DNA of 23,121 nt, from positions 1-23,121 of IMG/VR virus record IMGVR_UViG_3300042691_003544, one strand, 5' to 3'. The notes below the pieces were generated by a model that was not told the origin of the DNA, did not search any database, and saw nothing but the letters and a program-made list of their open reading frames with translations. Both the position numbers and the translations under genes were made by a program. Below are positions 1 to 7,989 of the stretch, piece after piece. The DNA is from a virus. Every line of letters starts with the position of its first letter. Positions within the stretch are counted from its first letter, which is position 1.

Positions 1-3000
1 GTTGACCAGCAGATGGATGACATACGTAAGAACCTTCCGTTCCGTCGTGAGTTCTCTGAGATTGATTCTTCTAAAGGTGCTATCGAGTGGCTGGCTGCAA
101 CTGTTGCCCAGCAAGGGCCGAACATCCTTGAGTCTATTGGTGTTGCTGCCGCAGGTTTCTTTGCAGGTGGCGCAGCAGGTGGCCCTTTGGGTGCGGCAGG
201 TGGTGCACTGGCTGGCTTGGCAGGTAAGACTGCCTTTAAACAATCTGTACTTGCGGCTCTAAAGAAACAAGCAGCAGGCGAAGCATTAGATGTAGCCGAA
301 ACTAAACTGCTTAAAGAAGCGGCTGGTATTGCAGGTGCAACAATTCTTAGTGTGGGTCAGAACTACGCCACTGGTGCGGCTGATATTTATGGTGAGTTCC
401 GTGAACAAGGGTCGGGTGCTGATGATACCAACGCTCGTCTTGCTGCTTTGTCAGGCGCAGTTCCTTATGCTGTTCTCGAATCTCTCCCTGAGTTCTTACT
501 AGCTTCCCGTCTATTTGGGCGTGGTGGTATATCTGCCAGAGGTGGTTCAACTAACCTACAAGATATTCAGGGTAAAACCTTTCTTGGGACACAAGCCCTT
601 CGTGGTGGGGAACTACTTAAGCGTGGAGCAAAAGGTGCGGCAGTCGGTGGTACGGCTGAAGGCTTAACTGAACTAGGACAAGAGAGTCTGCTTATTGGTA
701 TGACAGGTCAGGACTTTACTGATGCTGATGTACAGAACCGACTCCTTGAATCCTTTGCTGCTGGCTTTGGTGTTGGCGGTACGATTGGTGCTGGTGCTAA
801 CCTACGACGCGGCCCTATCGGCAAACAACCTACCAACTTGTTGAACCCCGGTCAGACTACTGACCCACCTCCTAGCGACTCTCGTGAAGTAACCCCCGTA
901 GGCGGGCCAACCCCCTCAGGTGGTATGGGCGCACGCCCTGACTTCGTAGCTGGTGCTGCTGGTGTTCGTGCATCTACGCCGGGCGACCGCATCTACACTG
1001 GCCCAGTTGAGCCTAATCAGTTTGGTGGTGCGCAAGGCGTGCTTGACCTCGGTGGTATCCCTGTGGCTGAAGCCAAGGCTCGCAGCATGCAAGGCAATGT
1101 GCAACCACAACGGGTATGGGATGTAACCACTCAATCGTGGCGTGAAGTTAGCCCACAAAGTGCAGATGAACAAGTAGCCGCTAATTTCCAACAGAAACGT
1201 CAGGAACGTATTCAATTAGGGCAATACATCAATACCCTAAAACAACAACTTGCTAATCCTAATCTGCCCCCACAAGAACGGGCTAATTTAGAACGGCAAT
1301 TAGCGCAAGCCACTGAAGCGATTCGTACTACGACTGATGTTATAGATACCACTCAGTTTGCTAGAGAGCAAGCTGGGCAACCGCCTATTCGGCAAGAATT
1401 ACCAACAGTAGACCCTAATCAGTTGGCGTTGCAGTTTGCGCCTCCTGCCCCTAGTGGCGTAGGCTTTACTGACCAAGCTGCACCTATCGTAAACCCTGCT
1501 ATGCAGCAGGCAATGAACTTGGCACAAAGCCGTGAAGCTCAGGTACAGGCGCAAGCCGCAGCCGCCGCACAGCGTGAGGCTGACCTTAATAAATTGCAGG
1601 CACGTGGGCAAGCCCAACGTCAACTGGATATTGCTCAGCAAGCTATGGACGCTGCCCGGGCACAACAGCAACAGACACAGCAACAACTTCCCACGAAACC
1701 GTTGCCTATACGGCAGCCTCAGCAGTTGGAATTGTTTAGCCGTAGAGAAGCTCCGCGCCCATCCCGTGCTGAAGGTCTACGTCGTGGTGTAGGTACGCAA
1801 CTTCCTGAGCCAACCACTCCCGTGTTGCCTGTCCAAGACTTGCGCCGTAGTCCTCAAGTGCCTTTGTTTACTCAACAAGGCGCTCCATCTATGGCCGCTC
1901 TCAGAAGTGCAGGGACACAGCAACAAGTTGTACCGACAGTGCAGCAAGGCGCTACCCAGATTGCTCCAACAGGTGCACCTGTTACTGCGGTTACTTCTGA
2001 AGCAGCTAAGGGTGTGGCACTTAAGAAAGAAAAGACTGGCACGATTACCTTTGAAGATGGCTCTATATATACAGGGCAATTGAAGAAGGGCGAGCCTAAT
2101 GGTCAAGGTACTTTGATTTATTCGGACACATCCACATACACGGGGCAGTTCAAGAACGGCAAACCACAAGGTAAAGGTCGTTTTGAAGATGCAGATGGTA
2201 CTGTATTCGATGGTCAATTTGAAGATGGAGATTTCATACAACCTGAGGTAACAGAAGATGCCACTCAAAAAGGGAAGCAGCAACAAGGTCGTCAGTCAAA
2301 ACGTAAGCAAGATAATGCGGGAGTACAAGGCGGGGGGCAAACTGGGCAACAGCCCACGACCCAAGAGCAAGGCGGCGGCACTGAAACAGGCGGTGGCGGC
2401 AAGTCTCTCAAACGCGGGAAGAAGCAAGAAGTAACTCCTGACGAGACACCCCCACCCCCACCTCCTAAGGGGGGTAAGGCTCTAAAGAAAGCCCCAGCAA
2501 AAAAGACTGAGGCTAAGGCTGAAGCCGCACCCAAAGCAGCCAAGTTGCAGAAAGGCCCGAGTGGTTTAGCTGCAATGGTTGGTCAGCTTATGGGTACTAC
2601 GGCTCAACCTACTGTGGTTGAGAGCCAGCCTAAACGTGGGCCGAATGAAGCCAGTGCTGAAACAGTCGCAGCCAATGAAGAACTCGACATGGCTATCGAG
2701 ACTGCTGAAACAACTAAGAACGCAGCAGCTTATGCCGAGGCTTTGTATGACATTGTGTCTGCTTATGTAACCTCAGCAGACCGTACGTATCTACGTAAGA
2801 CATCCACAAAGTTCTTGACAGATGAAGGTGGTGTACCGAAGGGCGACTATGTAGCTGCTCTGCGTGAGATTGCGTTGGATGAAGAATCCATCTCTCCAAA
2901 GTCACGCCTGTATGGTTTGTTGGCTGATGCTGGTTTGTTAAACGATGTGAACGTACTGAAGAACGTACGTGTCCCCGGCGCAAAAACTACACAAGAAGCA

Positions 3001-6000
3001 GTGGTAGGAGAAACCATTGGGGCAAACTCTGAGATTACTCCTGAAGAAAGCCTTGCTAACTTCATTGATTCCAATCCACAATGGCCTAACCGCAAGCAGT
3101 TGGTTGACAAACTCAAACAACTCTACGGCAAGATTGACGATGATAATTTTCTTGTCGGTAAACGTGGTCGCATCAAAGACTTCTTTGACACTAATGGGAA
3201 TCCCTTAGTAACTCAACCTGCTGGTACGTCTTACTTTATCCCTAATACTGTGGCTGAAGAAAAGACTACCAAGTCTGATTTCGTAGCTAAGCATGAAACC
3301 GCCCGTAAAGAATTGCGGGACTTGGAAGATACTGAAGACCAGACCACACTGGATGACCTTCAGTTTGACCCATTCTATGACCGCAAGCCAAACAGTGATG
3401 ATGACTGGCGTGCTTTCCGTTCTAATGGTAAACCCTTAACGCCAATGAAAGTTGGCCCACTGCGTTTGTTTGCGGCTCGGGTTATCTCTAAGTATGCTCG
3501 TAAGCCACGGGTATCTGTGTTTGCGAATATCCAAGACATGAAGCGTAGCAACCCTGCCCTGTTTGAAGCAGCAGCAAAGGCTCGTAAAGATGGTGACATC
3601 GAGGCGGTCAATGCCGCAGGTATGGCTTGGGGTGACAACGTGGTTCTGTTTGCAGACCTCATCCACTCTGAAGAACACGCCCGCTTTATCATTGCCCATG
3701 AAACTCTTGGGCACGTAGGTTTCCGTGGATTGTTTAGCAATCAAGCACTTAACAAGATTCTCCAGTTCGTTGCTGATGCTGACCCTCATCTCACAAATGA
3801 GGCGATTGTCTACGCAAACGGCAAAGGAATCCCATTCCTCGAAGCAGTCGAGGAGGTGTTGGCAGACCGTGCTGCTGCCATTGACAATAACACAATCCTT
3901 AGGTTTTGGAACTGGTTAAAAGACCAATTGAATAAACTTGGCTTGTCGTTCAACGATGACGCAGCCCGCTACCTTATCAGCCTATCACGCAAGTACGTGC
4001 GTCAGGGCGTTGGGCGTAGTGAAGTCAACACCTCTGGTCTCTATAAAGAAATCAACGAGGCACTGGCTACTGAGCAGTCCGACATTGAAGTATTACGCTT
4101 TGCCCAGTCTGCCGCCCAAGGTTCTGCTAACTTTGCACAGAACTTTGTAAACCGCAACTTTGCCGTTTATGGAAACCTTGAGCGTTCCATCCGTGACATT
4201 GTGGATGCTTCACAGAAGTCTGCCGAAATGCGCAAGCAAGGCAAGGGTGTCCTTGCCAACGTACGTAACGTGGTTCAAAAGGTTCTTGATGGTATTCAAA
4301 CCCAAGACAACATGGCTCGTAAGTCTAAGGGCTACTTCAAAATCTTTAGGTTGCTGCAAGACCAAGCGGCTCGTCAAACTGAACTTAAGACCCAGTATGC
4401 TGAGATAACCAATATTGCCCATGAAGCTAAGTTCCTTGGGTTTGGTGAGGGTTTAACGTCTGAGCAAAGTGTCCGTGCCGGTGAGTTGATGGCATACGCT
4501 ACGCTGTTTAAGATGAACCAATTGTCGGATAACGCTATTGCCAAGATGGACAATATCGTGTTCTATGACCCGAACAATCTTGAGCCTATACCTAAGATAA
4601 ACGTAGACGGATTTAACCAGTTAAAACAGGTTGGTCGTATGACTCCTGAGGAATTCCGTAGCGGCTTTAAAGTTCAGCAGGGTACTGAAGAACGCCCAAT
4701 GACTGAGGAATATAAAGCGGAACTGGCTGCGCAACGGGACAAAGAGCTTGCCATTATGGAAGCAGGTAGGAATCGGGAACTTGCCCGCCTGCAAAAGAAA
4801 CTGGCTGCGGCTACTAATGAGGAAGCCAAGCTAGAGTTTGAGCTACGCATTAAGCGTCTTGAGAGTAGATACGCCAGTAATGTAGAAAGTACCAAGCGGT
4901 ACTACACCAAGCAGATGAACGATAAGACCTATGAGGCTCCTCGTCTAACGGATTCTCTTGACTGGTTTAAAGATGTTGATGGTACTGTAATCGAGAATGA
5001 CGATGGTACTGTGACCTACACAGGTACAAGTATTGAGTATCAGGTGTACTTGCAGTTCCACGAGGCTATCTCTAAATCGGCTGCGGATGTATTGATTGGT
5101 AAGTATCTTGGTGCTATCCACGAGCAAGCCCGTGCCATTACCTCTGGTGTTGGGGCATCGTTTAACCAGTCGCTAACTGCACAGGAAACTAAGTTCATTG
5201 AGGACATAGTTGAGCAGTACGACCGCATGCGGCTAAAGGATTCAGGCTACAAGAACAACCGTTTTGAGATGAGCGAGTCTGCCCAAGAGGATGCTAACGA
5301 GTGGCTACGTATGAAGTTTGCCCGTGCGTTCTATACCGACCTTGCCCTGACTGACCTAGCCAAAATGGTCGAAGGCTATACCCCCGCAGAGGTTGATACG
5401 ATTGTCCGTGGTATGCGCAAGAAACTTCGTACCAAGGTAGACCCTGACATAGATGACATTCGGGATAGTTCTATTTGGGCATTAGAGCATCGCATTGAAG
5501 AACGGGCAATGTTTGCCGCCTCTATTAATGATGACCAGTTCTACGCCAAACGAACCATTGCTGGTTCGTACGTTCCCCTCATCCGTGAAGGCGATTGGCA
5601 AATTCGTATTCAAGCCTACAAGACTGTCAACGGACAAGAAGTTCCTATTAAGTTACGCCAAGGGCAACAAGACTCTTTGTTCTACGGCAAGACCGCTAAC
5701 CAAAAAGATGCCCAAGAAGTTCAAGACGAACTGGACAACCTCTTTTCAGGTGAGCATGACATGCGTGATGCCGATGGCAATATGCAGACAGTTAAGTTGC
5801 GAGCCATTGCATCGGTTGCAGAACAGACTCCCGCCCTTGTGGACATCCTCCACTACGACGAGGTAATGTATTCGCTCAGTCGTTTGGGTATCAACATTAC
5901 CCCTGAGCAACGGACAACCTTGGTTCAGAAACTTACTGCACAGAACACTCGTGCCCGTGCAAACCTGAAGCGTTCGGGCGTACCGGGCTGGGATAAAGAT

Positions 6001-7989
6001 GTTGTCAAGAGTGCGTCGGCTTACCTAGAACAGCAGGCATATACCGCAGCTAATAAAGAGTTCCGCCATCAGTACGATGAAGTGCTTGATAACCCGTTCA
6101 ACTGGCAAGGTGACCCTACCCGTTTAGAAGAACTGCGGGTTAAATGGGAAAGCAGTACTGGCGAGGCTAAAGAGATTGCCGCTCGGGAGTATTTCCAAGA
6201 GAAGTTCTACTACGATAATGCCGTTGAAGTTATTGATGGTAAGCGGGTGGAGCGTGGCAACTGGTACAAAGAACGTGCCAAGTCTTTGCTTGACTGGAAA
6301 GAATCCACGGGTGACATCGTTCATGCTGACGACATTTGGACAAACAACGAATGGTCTGTTGCGGCTCGTACTTGGGCGGCTATTGCCCAACTTGGTGGCT
6401 CTATTGCTACTGGTGTCACACAGATGCTTTCGTTGCCAACCAACTCATGGGCGTACCTCTCAGCCTTTAATCCTAAGAATGGATTTGGCTTAGGGTTAGG
6501 CGCAGGTCGTGCCGCCACATTGTTATTTGACTATGGTCGCAAAGCAGGTAGCTTCCGTTACGCCAATCTAGACTACATCAAAGGACAGATTAAAGAACTC
6601 CAAGATAGTGGTGAAGATAGGAACAAGGATGGGCTGACGTTTGCCGAACTGAACTTCCTCCAAACCATGACGGAAGAACAACGCCTTGATGCCGCACAAT
6701 TTAACGCTTTGACTGGTACTAGCCGTGGTCGTAAGATTACTGGCAATCCAACCGCACAAAAAGTTATTCAGGTATGGATGCTTCCATTCAGTTATTCCGA
6801 ACAATTTAACCGCCGCACCACACTCCTAGCAGCATATCGTGGTGAGTATGACCGTCAACGTGCTGCTGGCCTAGCCCACAATGAGGCTGACCTTGCCGCC
6901 CGTGCTGCGGCATCTCGTGCCGTTGATGCTACCCAAGGGGATTACGCTCAGTACAACCGCCCTGCTTTCTTCCGTGGTGGACTCCAGTCGTTCATCTATA
7001 TGTACAAGCAGTACCCTATCTTGATGGTTCAGTTGCTAAAGAACATGAACTATGAAGGTCGTATCATCATGCTCGGGTCGTTGCTCTTGTTATCCGGAGT
7101 ACGGGGCATACCGGGTTCTGACGACATCTTGGACATTGTTGATGGTATTGCTCAGCGCCTTGGCTTGAAGGTTGGCTCGATTGAAAAAGAGTTTGCTCGT
7201 CTGACCCGTAGCGTATTCGGTGATGAACTAGCGGCAGAGATTAACCCAATCATCATGCGTGGTTTGCTTGACCACTTCACTGGTCTTTCATTCTCGAATC
7301 GCTTAGGTCTTGGGGACATCATCCCCGGAACTGGCTTGCTTAAACCATCGGCTACCAAGCAGGAGATTCTGCGTGAGGTGGTAAATATTGCAGGTGCACC
7401 AACGTCTTTCTTGGCAGGTGCGTTTGAGTTTACGTTTAACACATTGCCTGCGGTAGCCACAGGGCGTAAAGGACTAAGTTCCTTAGCGACTGACTCTCCC
7501 TTTACGGCTATTAAGAACTTGGGTACTGCGTTTAAGTTTTACGACACAGGTGCGATTGTCGACACCAAGGGATATGTTGTAGCGCAGAACGCCACCACTT
7601 GGGAAATACTTGGTAAGGCACTAGGTTGGTATCCATCCCGTGCTCAGGCACAGATGGACTGGTTGATGGCTGACTCCCAAGAACAAGCATACATGTCTAT
7701 GATTAAGACTGAAGCTACCCGCCAAGCAGTTGCCGCTCGATTGTCAGGCGATGTGGATGCTGAGAAGGATGTCAAGGAATACATCAAGTCATGGAACGAA
7801 AGCACCAAAGGGACACGCCTAGAGATTCGCAACTTTGAGAAAGGTTTAAATCAAGCCTTCCGTGAAGCCAAGAAACCACTAGCGTTACGTGCCCTCAAGT
7901 CCTCCGCTAAAGGTGGCAGAGCAGAAGCTAAGGAGTTGCTACGCATTTACGGCGTAGACGAGGAAACCCTTTCGGGCATCCCCGACTAA
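1..7989 (+). CDS. Giant multidomain phage protein (polyvalent/PLxRFG-like), 5' partial
   Basis: The frame is open from base 1, so the Met at base 13 is probably internal and the true start lies to the left; at least 2662 residues are visible. Numbered from that Met: a Gly/Ala-rich N-terminal part; Gln/Ala-rich low-complexity sequence at about 390-640; MORN-like repeats at about 677-741; a Pro/Lys-rich spacer with six prolines near 813; a zincin-like HETLGHVGFRG with H1229, E1230 and H1234; a charged coiled coil at about 1575-1637; and a C-terminal segment from about 2316 (RPAFFRGGLQSFIYMYKQYP) followed by a hydrophobic stretch. Giant proteins with this layout in podovirus-like phages and prophages are known as polyvalent, DarB-like or PLxRFG proteins. 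They are packaged in the virion and are thought to enter the host with the DNA and protect or remodel it. Virion location and protective role are inferred from family. The gene faces all others in the window. Confidence 0.8.
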   Translation, partial: VDQQMDDIRKNLPFRREFSEIDSSKGAIEWLAATVAQQGPNILESIGVAAAGFFAGGAAGGPLGAAGGALAGLAGKTAFKQSVLAALKKQAAGEALDVAETKLLKEAAGIAGATILSVGQNYATGAADIYGEFREQGSGADDTNARLAALSGAVPYAVLESLPEFLLASRLFGRGGISARGGSTNLQDIQGKTFLGTQALRGGELLKRGAKGAAVGGTAEGLTELGQESLLIGMTGQDFTDADVQNRLLESFAAGFGVGGTIGAGANLRRGPIGKQPTNLLNPGQTTDPPPSDSREVTPVGGPTPSGGMGARPDFVAGAAGVRASTPGDRIYTGPVEPNQFGGAQGVLDLGGIPVAEAKARSMQGNVQPQRVWDVTTQSWREVSPQSADEQVAANFQQKRQERIQLGQYINTLKQQLANPNLPPQERANLERQLAQATEAIRTTTDVIDTTQFAREQAGQPPIRQELPTVDPNQLALQFAPPAPSGVGFTDQAAPIVNPAMQQAMNLAQSREAQVQAQAAAAAQREADLNKLQARGQAQRQLDIAQQAMDAARAQQQQTQQQLPTKPLPIRQPQQLELFSRREAPRPSRAEGLRRGVGTQLPEPTTPVLPVQDLRRSPQVPLFTQQGAPSMAALRSAGTQQQVVPTVQQGATQIAPTGAPVTAVTSEAAKGVALKKEKTGTITFEDGSIYTGQLKKGEPNGQGTLIYSDTSTYTGQFKNGKPQGKGRFEDADGTVFDGQFEDGDFIQPEVTEDATQKGKQQQGRQSKRKQDNAGVQGGGQTGQQPTTQEQGGGTETGGGGKSLKRGKKQEVTPDETPPPPPPKGGKALKKAPAKKTEAKAEAAPKAAKLQKGPSGLAAMVGQLMGTTAQPTVVESQPKRGPNEASAETVAANEELDMAIETAETTKNAAAYAEALYDIVSAYVTSADRTYLRKTSTKFLTDEGGVPKGDYVAALREIALDEESISPKSRLYGLLADAGLLNDVNVLKNVRVPGAKTTQEAVVGETIGANSEITPEESLANFIDSNPQWPNRKQLVDKLKQLYGKIDDDNFLVGKRGRIKDFFDTNGNPLVTQPAGTSYFIPNTVAEEKTTKSDFVAKHETARKELRDLEDTEDQTTLDDLQFDPFYDRKPNSDDDWRAFRSNGKPLTPMKVGPLRLFAARVISKYARKPRVSVFANIQDMKRSNPALFEAAAKARKDGDIEAVNAAGMAWGDNVVLFADLIHSEEHARFIIAHETLGHVGFRGLFSNQALNKILQFVADADPHLTNEAIVYANGKGIPFLEAVEEVLADRAAAIDNNTILRFWNWLKDQLNKLGLSFNDDAARYLISLSRKYVRQGVGRSEVNTSGLYKEINEALATEQSDIEVLRFAQSAAQGSANFAQNFVNRNFAVYGNLERSIRDIVDASQKSAEMRKQGKGVLANVRNVVQKVLDGIQTQDNMARKSKGYFKIFRLLQDQAARQTELKTQYAEITNIAHEAKFLGFGEGLTSEQSVRAGELMAYATLFKMNQLSDNAIAKMDNIVFYDPNNLEPIPKINVDGFNQLKQVGRMTPEEFRSGFKVQQGTEERPMTEEYKAELAAQRDKELAIMEAGRNRELARLQKKLAAATNEEAKLEFELRIKRLESRYASNVESTKRYYTKQMNDKTYEAPRLTDSLDWFKDVDGTVIENDDGTVTYTGTSIEYQVYLQFHEAISKSAADVLIGKYLGAIHEQARAITSGVGASFNQSLTAQETKFIEDIVEQYDRMRLKDSGYKNNRFEMSESAQEDANEWLRMKFARAFYTDLALTDLAKMVEGYTPAEVDTIVRGMRKKLRTKVDPDIDDIRDSSIWALEHRIEERAMFAASINDDQFYAKRTIAGSYVPLIREGDWQIRIQAYKTVNGQEVPIKLRQGQQDSLFYGKTANQKDAQEVQDELDNLFSGEHDMRDADGNMQTVKLRAIASVAEQTPALVDILHYDEVMYSLSRLGINITPEQRTTLVQKLTAQNTRARANLKRSGVPGWDKDVVKSASAYLEQQAYTAANKEFRHQYDEVLDNPFNWQGDPTRLEELRVKWESSTGEAKEIAAREYFQEKFYYDNAVEVIDGKRVERGNWYKERAKSLLDWKESTGDIVHADDIWTNNEWSVAARTWAAIAQLGGSIATGVTQMLSLPTNSWAYLSAFNPKNGFGLGLGAGRAATLLFDYGRKAGSFRYANLDYIKGQIKELQDSGEDRNKDGLTFAELNFLQTMTEEQRLDAAQFNALTGTSRGRKITGNPTAQKVIQVWMLPFSYSEQFNRRTTLLAAYRGEYDRQRAAGLAHNEADLAARAAASRAVDATQGDYAQYNRPAFFRGGLQSFIYMYKQYPILMVQLLKNMNYEGRIIMLGSLLLLSGVRGIPGSDDILDIVDGIAQRLGLKVGSIEKEFARLTRSVFGDELAAEINPIIMRGLLDHFTGLSFSNRLGLGDIIPGTGLLKPSATKQEILREVVNIAGAPTSFLAGAFEFTFNTLPAVATGRKGLSSLATDSPFTAIKNLGTAFKFYDTGAIVDTKGYVVAQNATTWEILGKALGWYPSRAQAQMDWLMADSQEQAYMSMIKTEATRQAVAARLSGDVDAEKDVKEYIKSWNESTKGTRLEIRNFEKGLNQAFREAKKPLALRALKSSAKGGRAEAKELLRIYGVDEETLSGIPD
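2041..2235 (+). repeat. MORN-type repeat block inside the giant phage protein
   Basis: Three successive units of about 23 residues are visible (about residues 677-741 counted from the Met at base 13). Each has the pattern F-x-DG-x-x-Y/F-x-GQ-x-x-x-G: FEDGSIYTGQLKKGEPNGQG, then a unit with TYTGQFKNGKPQGKG, then one with TVFDGQFEDGDF. This matches the MORN consensus (YxGxxxxGxxxGxG), a beta-hairpin repeat known from membrane- and lipid-associated proteins and from many bacterial proteins. The block sits between low-complexity, Gln- and Lys-rich segments, so it is probably an independent inserted module. Confidence 0.8.

Noticed and set aside
1777-2543. Antisense open frames of 169 and 83 residues on the minus strand inside the giant gene
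   Set aside because: They mirror Gln- and Pro-rich coding sequence of the sense gene, have no ribosome site or recognisable domain, and the sense frame is clearly coding.
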